64,000 nucleotides of DNA, taken from contig CAJYNG010000009.1 in NCBI GenBank assembly GCA_913775725.1, forward strand, positions 62,001 to 126,000. The letters are read 5' to 3'. This document shows, piece by piece, positions 26,538 to 34,484 of the stretch. The first letter of the stretch is position 1. Each line of letters starts with the position of its first letter. The notes under the pieces are model-generated. The model was not told the origin of the DNA, did no database searches, and saw nothing but the letters and a program-made list of their open reading frames with translations. Origin of the DNA: an uncultured Stenotrophomonas sp. (GTDB lineage: Bacteria; Pseudomonadota; Gammaproteobacteria; Xanthomonadales; Xanthomonadaceae). A program made the position numbers and the translations under genes.

Positions 26538-26984
26538 CTAGGGCCGTGGGTCGCGGGTTTCCACCAGCACGGGACAGGGCGCGTGGTCGATGGTCCATTG
26601 CCCGATCGAGGGTTCGAACAGGCGTTCCAGGCGGGACAGATGGCGGTGGCCGATGACGATCAGGTCGCACTTCAGGCGCCGGGCCTGCTCGCTGATCACT
26701 TCGCCCGGGTCGCCGGAGGGAATCTGCGCGATGGCGTCGACGCCGCGCTCGCGCAGCTCGGCCAGGGCTTCGGCCAGCACCGCTTCGGCCCGCGAGCGCT
26801 GGCGGGCGGCTTCCGGGTACTCGATGCGGTCGGCTTCGCTGGCATCGGCCGCCAGCGCGAATTCGGGGTCGAGCACGCACAACAGGTGCAGGCGGCTGCG
26901 CGGGCCGGCGATGGCAGCAGCCAGGTCCAGCACGCGTGCGTGCTGGGGGCCGCCGTCCAGGGCGACCAGCAGGGTAGTGAACAT
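26538..26984 (-). CDS. Universal stress protein
   Basis: 148-residue UspA-fold protein: MFTTLLVALDGGPQHARVLDLAA at the N-terminus and DLIVIGHRHLSRLERLFEPSIGQWTIDHAPCPVLVE at the C-terminus. The second glycine of the ATP-binding G-x2-G motif is absent (GHRH), so it may be of the non-ATP-binding type. AAGGAG precedes the ATG at 26984. It is divergent from a LysR gene and followed closely by a hypothetical gene in the same operon. Confidence 0.88.
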   Translation of the reverse strand: MFTTLLVALDGGPQHARVLDLAAAIAGPRSRLHLLCVLDPEFALAADASEADRIEYPEAARQRSRAEAVLAEALAELRERGVDAIAQIPSGDPGEVISEQARRLKCDLIVIGHRHLSRLERLFEPSIGQWTIDHAPCPVLVETRDPRP

Positions 26985-27060
26985 GGATGTCTCCTTGGCA
27001 GGCCGGGGATGGTCGCCGATGTCTCCGCGCGCACCCATGCCGTGCGCGGCAGTCAATGAA

Positions 27061-27094
27061 TGCGTATAACGCAATCCACGGTGGTTACACGTGT
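27061..27094. promoter_or_regulatory. Dyads upstream of the pump-linked lysR gene
   Basis: TGCGT-ATA-ACGCA (27061-27073) and the 8 bp palindrome ACACGTGT (27087-27094) lie between the Usp and LysR start codons. They are possible autoregulatory sites for the LysR protein. The evidence is symmetry and position only. Confidence 0.35.
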
Positions 27095-27125
27095 CGTAGA
27101 GTCATCTGATTTACTGGAGACTGTC

Positions 27126-28043
27126 ATGCCCCTGCCGGACCTGAACCTGTTGCTGGCACTGGACGTGCTGATTGACGAATGCAGCGTGGCCGCCGCTGCG
27201 CGACGGATGAACCTGAGTGCGCCGGCGATGAGCCGCACCCTGGGCCGGATCCGCGTGGCGCTGGGCGACCCGGTGCTGGTGCGCGCAGGTCGCGGGTTGG
27301 CACCGACGCCGCGGGCCCTGCAGCTGCGCGAGCAGGTACGCGACGTCATAGAACAGGCCCACCGTGTTTTCCATGCGGGCCGCGAGATCGACGTGGGTAC
27401 CCTGGAGCGCACCTTCAACGTGCGTGCCAACGATGTCTTCATCGGTGGCTTTGGCGGTCGCCTGCGCGAGATATTCCGTCAGCAGGCACCGCGCGCGGTG
27501 CTGCGCTTCGTGCCCGAAGGCGATACCGATGACGATGCGATGGCGCAGGGCCGGATCGATCTGTACATCAGCACCGCCGGCAAGCACGCACCCGACACCA
27601 AGGTGCAGAACCTGTTCAGTACCTCGTTCATGGGGGCTGCACGCGAGGACCATCCGTTGTTCGATGGCGAGATCAGTGCCGAGCGCTTTGCCGCCTGCGA
27701 CCACATCGCGGTGTCGCGCCGCGGCCTGCCACGCGGCCCGATCGATGACGACCTGGCCACGCTGGGCCTGCAGCGGCGGGTGGCACTGATCAGCCCGACC
27801 TTCCACGGTGCGATCTTCGCGGCGGCCGAATCGGACCTGATCCTGCCGCAGATGCCGAGCGTGATGCTGGAGCGCATCGTCAGCATGCGCCTGCCGTTGC
27901 GCCTGTTCCCGCTGCCGATTCCGGTGCGCACGGCGGCCATCGTGCAGGCCTGGCACCCGCGCCTGGACAACGACGCCGCCCACCAGTGGCTGCGGCGCTC
28001 GATAAAGACCATGTGCGAAAGCGTCGAGGACATCCGCCCCTGA
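27126..28043 (+). CDS. LysR family regulator upstream of the MFS efflux operon
   Basis: 305 residues. HTH NLLLALDVLIDECSVAAAARRMNLSAPAMSRTLGRIRVALGDPVLVRAGRGL is of the NodD/SyrM-like subgroup, with an inducer domain FNVRANDVFIGGFGGRL. ATG at 27126 is used because the family begins with the DLNLL helix; an upstream in-frame start adds 22 residues. It is in the same direction as, and 152 bp before, the MFS efflux operon, so it is a candidate regulator of the pump. It is divergent from the usp operon. Confidence 0.87.
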   Translation: MPLPDLNLLLALDVLIDECSVAAAARRMNLSAPAMSRTLGRIRVALGDPVLVRAGRGLAPTPRALQLREQVRDVIEQAHRVFHAGREIDVGTLERTFNVRANDVFIGGFGGRLREIFRQQAPRAVLRFVPEGDTDDDAMAQGRIDLYISTAGKHAPDTKVQNLFSTSFMGAAREDHPLFDGEISAERFAACDHIAVSRRGLPRGPIDDDLATLGLQRRVALISPTFHGAIFAAAESDLILPQMPSVMLERIVSMRLPLRLFPLPIPVRTAAIVQAWHPRLDNDAAHQWLRRSIKTMCESVEDIRP

Positions 28044-28195
28044 GGTTCCGGGCGTGCGCCCGACGCACGCCTGCGATGCCGGCAACGCCATTTTTTGCAC
28101 GGTACCGGCTCCCTAGACTGCGCTCCCCGGTGTTTCACTGAGCGCATTCCAATGACCCACAACATGCCGTGCACTGCACGGATCGGTGCCCGGCG

Positions 28196-29725
28196 ATGAG
28201 TACGCCGGCCGCCGCTGTCCCGGCCGCTGCAGCGCCCCGTCCTGCCGCCGCCCCCGGGCTCGACCGCCGCGTTCTGGTCGGCCTGTGTGGCGTGCTGCTG
28301 GCGGTGCTGGTGTCGGGCTTCAACGAGAACATCACCAAGGTCGCCCTGGCCGACATCCGTGGCGCGATGGGTTTCAGCGTCGATGACGGCAGCTGGATCG
28401 TCGCCCTCTACAGCGCGATGTCGGTCAGCGCGATGGCTTTCGCGCCGTGGTGTGCCGCCACCTTCTCGCTGCGCCGTTTCGCACTGGCGATGATCGGTGG
28501 CTTCATGGTGCTGGGCGTGCTGTGCCCGCTTGCCCCGAACCTGCAGGTGTTCCTGCTGCTGCGCGCGCTGCAGGGCCTGTGCGGTGGCGCGCTGCCGCCG
28601 CTGCTGATGAGCGTGGCGCTGCGCTTCCTGCCGCCGGGCATCAAGCTGTACGGCCTGGCCGGCTACGCGCTGACGGCGACGTTCGGCCCGAGCATGGGCA
28701 CGCCGCTGGCCGCATTCTGGGTCGAGCAGGTGGGCTGGCACTGGGCGTTCTGGCAGATCGTGCCGTACTGCCTGGCCGCCATGGCGATGGTCAGCTGGGG
28801 CCTGCCACAGGACCCGCTGCGGCTGGAACGCTTCGCCCAGTTCGATGGCGTCGGCCTGCTGCTGGGCCTGCCGGCGCTGGTGCTGCTGGTGCTGGGCCTG
28901 GTGCAGGGCCCGCGCCTGAACTGGTTCGATGCGCCGATGATCACGCTGATGATCGGTGGCGGTGCCGGCCTGATGGTGCTGTTCATGATCAATGAATGGT
29001 TCCACCCGCTGCCGTTCTTCAAGCTGCAGCTGCTGGCCAACCGCAACCTCAGCTACTCGCTGGTGACGCTGGGCGGCGTGCTGTTCGTGCTGCTGGCCGT
29101 GATCTCCATCCCGTCCGGTTTCCTGGCCAGCGTGCAGAGCTACCGGCCGCTGCAGACCGCACCGATGCTGCTGTGGGTGGCACTGCCCCAGGTGATCGCG
29201 CTGCCGCTGGTGGCGGCGCTGCTGAACATCCGCGCGGTGGACTGCCGCTGGGTGCAGGCCACCGGTCTGGCGATGTTGGCGCTGGCCTGCTGGCTGGGCT
29301 CGCACCTGGATGTGGCCTGGATCCGCGACAACTTTCTGTGGGTGCAGCTGCTGCAGGTGTTCGCCCAGCCGATGGCGGTGCTGCCGTTACTGATGCTGGC
29401 GACCAACGGCCTGCCGCCGCAGGACGGCCCGTTTGCATCGGCGTGGTTCAACACGGTCAAGGGATTCGCTGCAGTGCTCGCCAGCGGCGTGTTGGATGCC
29501 GTGGCGCAGGGCCGTCGTCACTTCCATTCCACCGTGCTGGTCGACCGCCTTGGCGAGCAACCGTGGCTGGCCGATGGCCCGCAGCTGGGCGCGCGCCTGC
29601 ATGCCCAGGTACAGGCGCTGACCTCGGCCGACCTGTACTGGGTGGTCGCGCTGGTGGCGCTGGCCTTCATTCCCCTCATTGCCTGGATGCCCACCCGCAT
29701 CCATCCGCCACGTGCCGTGGCCTGA
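28196..29725 (+). CDS. DHA2 family MFS drug transporter, inner-membrane part of a tripartite pump
   Basis: 509 residues with about fourteen helices, typical of the EmrB/DHA2 family (FNENITKVALADIRGAMGFSVDDGSWIVALYSA matches the substrate-binding first helix pair). It is expected to expel hydrophobic drugs using the proton gradient. It works with the adjacent HlyD-type adaptor (22 bp downstream) and the outer-membrane factor to form an EmrAB-TolC-like complex across both membranes. ATG at 28196 is used, after a Pro/Ala leader. The gene order (MFS, adaptor, outer-membrane protein, with LysR upstream) differs from the described EmrCAB of this genus, so I give no name. Confidence 0.88.
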   Translation: MSTPAAAVPAAAAPRPAAAPGLDRRVLVGLCGVLLAVLVSGFNENITKVALADIRGAMGFSVDDGSWIVALYSAMSVSAMAFAPWCAATFSLRRFALAMIGGFMVLGVLCPLAPNLQVFLLLRALQGLCGGALPPLLMSVALRFLPPGIKLYGLAGYALTATFGPSMGTPLAAFWVEQVGWHWAFWQIVPYCLAAMAMVSWGLPQDPLRLERFAQFDGVGLLLGLPALVLLVLGLVQGPRLNWFDAPMITLMIGGGAGLMVLFMINEWFHPLPFFKLQLLANRNLSYSLVTLGGVLFVLLAVISIPSGFLASVQSYRPLQTAPMLLWVALPQVIALPLVAALLNIRAVDCRWVQATGLAMLALACWLGSHLDVAWIRDNFLWVQLLQVFAQPMAVLPLLMLATNGLPPQDGPFASAWFNTVKGFAAVLASGVLDAVAQGRRHFHSTVLVDRLGEQPWLADGPQLGARLHAQVQALTSADLYWVVALVALAFIPLIAWMPTRIHPPRAVA

Positions 29726-29746
29726 ACCTTTCGCAGGAACCCCCTC

Positions 29747-30829
29747 ATGACGATCAATCGAACCACTCTCAACACCGGCCTGGGCCTGGGCGTGCTGGCC
29801 TTGGCCATCGGCGCCTGGCTGCTGCTGCGCGATGGCGGCCACCAGACCACCAACAATGCGTACGTGGTGGCTGACTACACTCTGGTGGCGCCGAAGATTC
29901 CCGGCTTCGTCAGTGCCGTGGAAGTCGAGGACAACCAGTCGGTGAAGGCCGGCGACGTGCTTGCCCGCATCGACGACCGCGACTACCAGGTCGCCCTGCA
30001 GGCGGCCCGTGCCGACCTCGCCAATGCCCGTGCACAGCTGGCCAATGCGCAGGCCGCACTGGCCCAGCAGGACTCGCTGATCGAGCAGGCCAAGGCCAGC
30101 GTCGATGTCAGCCGTTCCGAACTGACCCTGGCCAGCGCCGACCAGCAGCGTTACCGCGAACTGGCCCGTGACGGCGCCGGTACCGTGCAGAACGCACAGC
30201 AGGCGCAATCAAACCAGGCCGTAGCCAGTGCCCATCTGCAGCAGGGCCAGGCCGCGCTGTCGACCGCGCGCCAGCGTACCGACATCCTCAGCGCCGGCGT
30301 GCAGGCCGCGCAGGCGGCGGTGCAGCGTGCAGAAGCGGCGCAGGCCCGCGCCGAACTGGATCTGTCGCACACCGTGCTGCGTGCACCGATCGATGGCATG
30401 GTCGGTCGTCGCGCGGTGCGCGTGGGTGCCTACCTGACCCCGGGCACCCCGGTGGCTGCGGTGGTGCCGTTGAAGCGCGCCTTCGTGGTCGCCAACTTCC
30501 AGGAAACACAGATGACCCGCATGCAGGCCGGCCAGCGGGTCGAACTGAAGGTGGACGTGTTCCCGGGCAAGCCGCTGCGCGGGCACATCGACAGCATCGC
30601 ACCGGCCACCGGCGTCACCTTCGCTGCAGTCGCACCGGAGAATGCCACCGGCAACTTCACCAAGGTGGTGCAGCGCATTCCGGTGAAGATCGTGCTGGAG
30701 CCGGGCCAGCCGCTGCTGGACCAGCTGCGTGCCGGCATGTCGGTGGAAGCCAGCGTTGACTTGGGCGGCCGTGCGCGCGCGCAGAGCGTGCAGCACAGTC
30801 CGGGCCACAAGAGCGGGGAGGGTGCATGA
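29747..30829 (+). CDS. HlyD family membrane fusion protein of the efflux pump
   Basis: 360 residues. One N-terminal membrane anchor is followed by a biotinyl-lipoyl-like domain (FVSAVEVEDNQSVKAGDVLARIDDRDYQVAL), a long helical hairpin (about residues 80-200, rich in Ala/Gln heptads) and beta-barrel domains (DLSHTVLRAPIDGMVGRRAVRVGAYL). This is the EmrA layout. It bridges the MFS pump and the outer-membrane channel. Its stop overlaps the next gene start (ATGA), showing translational coupling. Confidence 0.92.
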   Translation: MTINRTTLNTGLGLGVLALAIGAWLLLRDGGHQTTNNAYVVADYTLVAPKIPGFVSAVEVEDNQSVKAGDVLARIDDRDYQVALQAARADLANARAQLANAQAALAQQDSLIEQAKASVDVSRSELTLASADQQRYRELARDGAGTVQNAQQAQSNQAVASAHLQQGQAALSTARQRTDILSAGVQAAQAAVQRAEAAQARAELDLSHTVLRAPIDGMVGRRAVRVGAYLTPGTPVAAVVPLKRAFVVANFQETQMTRMQAGQRVELKVDVFPGKPLRGHIDSIAPATGVTFAAVAPENATGNFTKVVQRIPVKIVLEPGQPLLDQLRAGMSVEASVDLGGRARAQSVQHSPGHKSGEGA

Positions 30830-32238
30830 GCGCAGTCACCGTGTTCCGCACCATCGTTGCGGCCGCCCTGTGCACGGCCCTGGCTGCCTGCACGATGGGC
30901 CCGGACTTCGTACGCCCGCAGGTGGAACTGCCCAGCCATTGGCAGGGCGAGGCTGTCGCCGGCAACGCCATTGATCAGGATGCCGCCTGGTGGGCCGGCT
31001 TCGACGACCCGCTGCTGGGGCAGCTGGCCAGCCAGGTGCTGGAGGCCAACCTGGACCTGCAGCTGGCGGCCAACCGCGTGCAGCAGAGCCGCGCGGCACG
31101 CGGCATCGCCGCCGCCGATCGCCTGCCCAGCGTCAACGCGAGCGCCAGTGGCGTGCGTGCACGCAACAGCGAGGTGGGCCTGAACGATCCGTCCGGCAAC
31201 GGCGGTCGTGATGACTATGGGCTGTTCCAGGCCGGCATCGGCCTGAGCTGGGAACTGGATCTGTGGGGGCGCGTGCGCCGGCAGGTGGAAGCGGCCGACG
31301 CGCGCATGCAGATGGCCGAGGAGGACGCACACGCAGTGCGCATTGCGCTGCTGGCGGAAACCGCGCGTGATTACCTGCAGCTGCGTGCAACGCGGCAGCT
31401 GCTGGCGATCACCGAGGACAATCTCAGCATCGCCCTCGACATCAAGCGCCTGACCGAGGCACGCCAGCAGCAGGGCGTGGCCAGCACGCTGCAGGTGTCC
31501 AGCGCGTCAGCGCAGGTAGCATCGCTGCAGGCACGCATCGCGCCGCTGCGGCATCGTGAATCGCAGCTGCGCAATGCGCTGGCGTTCCTGCTGGCACAGC
31601 CGCCGCAGGCGCTGGACGCGCAGCTGCAGGAGGCACGCCGTGGCTGGCCGGCGTTGCCGGCTGTAGCGGTGGGGCTGCCCAGCGAACTGGCCGAGCGTCG
31701 CCCGGACATCCGTCGTGCCGAAGCGGCGTTGCATGCCGCAACGGCCGGCATCGGCGTGGCCAAGGCCAGTTTCCTGCCGCGCATCACCTTGAATGGCGAC
31801 GCGGGCTTCCAGGCCAAGCAGCTGGATGATCTGGATGGCTGGAACGCACACCGCTTCAGCATCGGGCCGTCGATCAGCCTGCCGATCTTCCAGGGCGGCA
31901 GGCTGAAGGCCAACCTCGCGTTGAGCAAGCTGCAGCAGCAGCAGTCGTCGCTGCAGTTCCAGCGCACGGTGCTGCAGGCCTGGCATGAAGTGGACGACGC
32001 CATCGATGGCTACGCCGCCGAACAGCAGCGCACCGTGCAGCTGCACGTGGCGGTGGACGAAAGCGAGACCGCGCTGGGTGCGGCGCGCCGGCAGTACCAG
32101 GCCGGCGTGGTCGACATGCTGGACGTGCTGACCACCCAGCGCATCGCACTGGACAACCAGGCCGCGCTGGCCAACAGCCAGGCCACGGCCGCGATCGCAC
32201 GGGTGGAGCTGTACCGCGCGCTGGGCGGCGGCTGGTAG
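30826..32238 (+). CDS. NodT-family outer-membrane efflux lipoprotein
   Basis: 470 residues with a lipobox near LAAC (signal MSAVTVFRTIVAAALCTALAAC) and the OMF repeats of the OprM/NodT family: long alpha-helical barrels around ARDYLQLRATRQLLAITEDNLSIALDIKRLTEARQQQGVASTL and GVVDMLDVLTTQRIALDNQAALANS. It forms the outer-membrane duct of the tripartite pump. Its start overlaps the adaptor stop by 4 bp (ATGA). SMAG palindromes follow directly, and the stop is TAG within a GTAG. Confidence 0.92.
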   Translation: MSAVTVFRTIVAAALCTALAACTMGPDFVRPQVELPSHWQGEAVAGNAIDQDAAWWAGFDDPLLGQLASQVLEANLDLQLAANRVQQSRAARGIAAADRLPSVNASASGVRARNSEVGLNDPSGNGGRDDYGLFQAGIGLSWELDLWGRVRRQVEAADARMQMAEEDAHAVRIALLAETARDYLQLRATRQLLAITEDNLSIALDIKRLTEARQQQGVASTLQVSSASAQVASLQARIAPLRHRESQLRNALAFLLAQPPQALDAQLQEARRGWPALPAVAVGLPSELAERRPDIRRAEAALHAATAGIGVAKASFLPRITLNGDAGFQAKQLDDLDGWNAHRFSIGPSISLPIFQGGRLKANLALSKLQQQQSSLQFQRTVLQAWHEVDDAIDGYAAEQQRTVQLHVAVDESETALGAARRQYQAGVVDMLDVLTTQRIALDNQAALANSQATAAIARVELYRALGGGW

Positions 32239-32276
32239 GGAAATGGAAACGCCGGGCCATGCCCGGCGGTTCGTCG

Positions 32277-32378
32277 GTAGTTGCCAACCTTGGTTGGCAG
32301 CTTTTTGCAGAAGCGCCAACCAAGGTTGGCATCTACCAGAGCGGGGCAGGTAGGGCCGGGCCATGCCTGGCGGGCACC
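32277..32378. repeat. SMAG-type palindromes, head-to-head pair plus a third unit
   Basis: Units GTAG at 32277 (stem TTGCCAACC/GGTTGGCAG) and inverse ending CTAC at 32333-32336 form a pair with a short spacer. A third GTAG unit starts at 32350 (stem GCCGGGC/GCCTGGC). An additional CGCCGGGC/GCCCGGCG hairpin (32250-32267) sits just after the OMF stop codon. Confidence 0.8.
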
Positions 32379-32717
32379 TCAACGCACGTCGCGCAGTTCC
32401 CAATGGTGGCCGGCCAGCAGGCGCAGGCGCTGCTTGAACACGTCACTGTCGATGCGGGTGGTGGCCACCAGGTTGATGCGCAGGTCCTTCTGCTCGCCGG
32501 TCACGGTGGCATCCGGGTCGGTCACGCCCCACTGCGGTTCCACCGCATCCGGGTCGGGCTGCTTGGCCTTCCAGCGCTCGAACAGCGTGCCGCTGCGCAG
32601 CGCGTCCTGCAGTTCCTCGGCGAAGCCGGCGGCGCCCTGCGAATGGAAGGACAGGTCAGGGTCGTTGCCGCGGGCCTTGGAGGGATCGGGCAGGCTGATG
32701 TGGTACTGCGCAGGCAT
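32379..32717 (-). CDS. Small conserved hypothetical protein
   Basis: 112 residues, no family recognised. It is soluble, acidic to neutral, with no signal peptide. AAGGAG precedes the ATG at 32717, which decides the start (an upstream in-frame ATG lacks a ribosome-binding site). Features: DPSKARGNDPDLSF near the N-terminus and a Leu/Arg-rich C-terminal half. It stands alone between the OMF and DegV genes on the minus strand, 77 bp from the DegV stop. Confidence 0.65.
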   Translation of the reverse strand: MPAQYHISLPDPSKARGNDPDLSFHSQGAAGFAEELQDALRSGTLFERWKAKQPDPDAVEPQWGVTDPDATVTGEQKDLRINLVATTRIDSDVFKQRLRLLAGHHWELRDVR

Positions 32718-32794
32718 GGAGTTCTCCTTGAAGTGCGGCAAGGCTGGCACAGTCTTGGTGGAATCGATGTGCAGATTCCAGCCACGGTTGGCCT

Positions 32795-33736
32795 TCATTC
32801 AAACCGATGTGGCCCATCGGCAAAGCCCACGGTGACCGCGCCCTTGCCGACGTTGACCATGCCGGTCAGGCTCATCACCGATTCGTATACGGTCACGCCA
32901 TGGGTGGCGCAGACCTCTTTCAGCTGTGCGTAGCCGGGCAGGGTGCGCAGCTCGTCCAGTTCACCGCCGTAGCTGACGCATACCGTCGGTGTCATCAGCC
33001 CCGCACGAACGCGCTGGCCCACCACCGCGAACAGCTTCTGCACGGCGTTGTCGAATCCCTTGATCTTGGCCACCGGCCCGGTCTCGCCGCGGTAGCCATG
33101 CAGCACCGGCTTGATGTCCAGCGCGCTTCCCAGCGCTGCACTGAGCAGGCCGACGCTGCGGTCGCCCTTGTGCCGCGCACGTGCGCGCATGTAGTACAGG
33201 TCGCGGGTCACCATGTAGCCATGCACGTTGCCGGCCAGTTCCTCCAATCGCTCGCGGATCTGCTGCACGCTGGCGTTGCTGTCGCGCAGGCGCACCGCTT
33301 CCACCGCCGTCACCGCCTGGGCAGCGAACAGGTTCTGGGTGTCGAGCACGCGCAGCGCGAACGGCGAGTTGTAGCCCGCTGCCTGACGCACCGGCTTGTA
33401 ATCGTTGAGGATGGCGAAGCTGGCTTGCAGCGCGTTGTCGTGGATCGGGCTGCGGGTCTTGGTGATGGTCATGCAGAACACGTGGTCGTAATCGATCACC
33501 AGCTGCTGCAGGAACAGGTCGCGGATCTGGTTGACGCTGAAGGGGATAGTCTCCGCTTCAGCGCCATGTTCGGCCACATGCGCGTGCAGGAAACTCAGGG
33601 TGGCCTGCTCATCGCGATGATCGGCCAGCACGGCTTCGCCGATCCGTACGGTGATCGGCAGCAGCACGATATTGTGCTCGGCAATGAAGTCCTGCGGCAG
33701 GTCGCAGGCCGAGTCGACGACGATTCCGATGCGCAT
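32795..33736 (-). CDS. DegV family protein
   Basis: 313 residues of the DegV/EDD fold, a fatty-acid-binding family. Signature elements: VVDSACDLPQDFIAEHNIVLLPITVRIG at the start, FCMTITKTRSPIHDNALQA in the middle (Ser/Thr-rich lipid carboxylate site), and FGFADGPHRFE-like end. In other bacteria DegV/FakB proteins present fatty acids to kinases; whether FakA exists here is not visible. It follows the HCCA-isomerase-like gene on the same strand, with 95 bp between and a terminator hairpin in that gap. Confidence 0.85.
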   Translation of the reverse strand: MRIGIVVDSACDLPQDFIAEHNIVLLPITVRIGEAVLADHRDEQATLSFLHAHVAEHGAEAETIPFSVNQIRDLFLQQLVIDYDHVFCMTITKTRSPIHDNALQASFAILNDYKPVRQAAGYNSPFALRVLDTQNLFAAQAVTAVEAVRLRDSNASVQQIRERLEELAGNVHGYMVTRDLYYMRARARHKGDRSVGLLSAALGSALDIKPVLHGYRGETGPVAKIKGFDNAVQKLFAVVGQRVRAGLMTPTVCVSYGGELDELRTLPGYAQLKEVCATHGVTVYESVMSLTGMVNVGKGAVTVGFADGPHRFE

Positions 33737-33797
33737 CCGCGGCTCCCCCTCCAGGGCGGTTGTAGGTTCGGAAACGTGAAATCTATCTCAAATCCTG

Positions 33798-33828
33798 GCG
33801 TGGCGCGCGAGGGAAACGCGCCACGCCC
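33798..33828 (-). terminator. Hairpin downstream of the isomerase gene
   Basis: Perfect 11 bp stem GGCGTGGCGCG/CGCGCCACGCC with a 9-nt loop, directly after the isomerase stop codon on the minus strand. The tail is not a strong T-run, so it is a moderate terminator candidate. Confidence 0.6.
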
Positions 33829-33831
33829 TGT

Positions 33832-34464
33832 TCAGCGGCTGCGCTGAACTGCCACCGGCAGGCTGGCCAGGCGCTGCCATTCGGGTTGCTGCAGCAGGCC
33901 CGGATCGGCCAGCACCGCGGCCATCAGCGGGTGCGCATCGTTGCCCCAGAACAGTTCTCCGTCGATCGCCAGGGTCGGTACGCCGAATACGCCGGCGGCG
34001 ATCGCGGCCTCGGTGTTGCGCCGCAGCTGCTCCTTCACCGCCGGGGCGGAGATGGCGGTCTCGACATCCTCGATGCCCAGTTGCGCAGCCGGTTCGCGCA
34101 GCGCCTCGGCGCTGTCGGCGGCGTTGCCATCGCGCCAGATCCAGTCGAACAGCATGTCTACCGCCTGCACGCTGGCGCTGGCGGCCAGGCACAGGCGCAG
34201 GGCGGACAACGGATTGAACGGATGGCCCGGCGGAAACCGCAGCGGTGTGCCCTCGGCCTGTGCGGTCCACAGCAGCTGGCGGTAGATGAAGCGGCGCTTG
34301 GCCGGAATCTCGGCCGGCCCGAGGTTGCCCAGATGATGCAGTACCGCCCCGAAGGCGATCGGCACGGTCTGGATCTGCGTGAACTGCGGCAGCTGTTTCA
34401 GCTTCTGCCAGTGCAGGTAGGAATAGGGCGAGATGAAGTCGAAATACCAGCGCAGCGTGGCCAT
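33832..34464 (-). CDS. 2-hydroxychromene-2-carboxylate isomerase-like DsbA-fold protein
   Basis: 210 residues of the HCCA isomerase/kappa-class GST-like DsbA family: WYFDFISPYSYLHWQKL at the start and GVFGVPTLAIDGELFWGNDAH at the end, with FNPLSALRL. A serine replaces the redox cysteine near the N-terminus, as in the isomerases, so it is not a disulfide oxidase. In naphthalene degradation it rearranges chromene carboxylate with glutathione, but no such pathway is seen here. The true substrate is open. It follows the amidohydrolase genes on the same strand. Confidence 0.85.
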   Translation of the reverse strand: MATLRWYFDFISPYSYLHWQKLKQLPQFTQIQTVPIAFGAVLHHLGNLGPAEIPAKRRFIYRQLLWTAQAEGTPLRFPPGHPFNPLSALRLCLAASASVQAVDMLFDWIWRDGNAADSAEALREPAAQLGIEDVETAISAPAVKEQLRRNTEAAIAAGVFGVPTLAIDGELFWGNDAHPLMAAVLADPGLLQQPEWQRLASLPVAVQRSR

Positions 34465-34484
34465 TGGCGGCTCCTTGTAAGCAG

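Noticed and set aside
28196-32238. Fusaric-acid pump FuaABC or the named EmrCAB of this genus
   Set aside because: The inner-membrane protein is a DHA2-type MFS carrier and not an FUSC-type one, and the gene order differs from EmrCAB.
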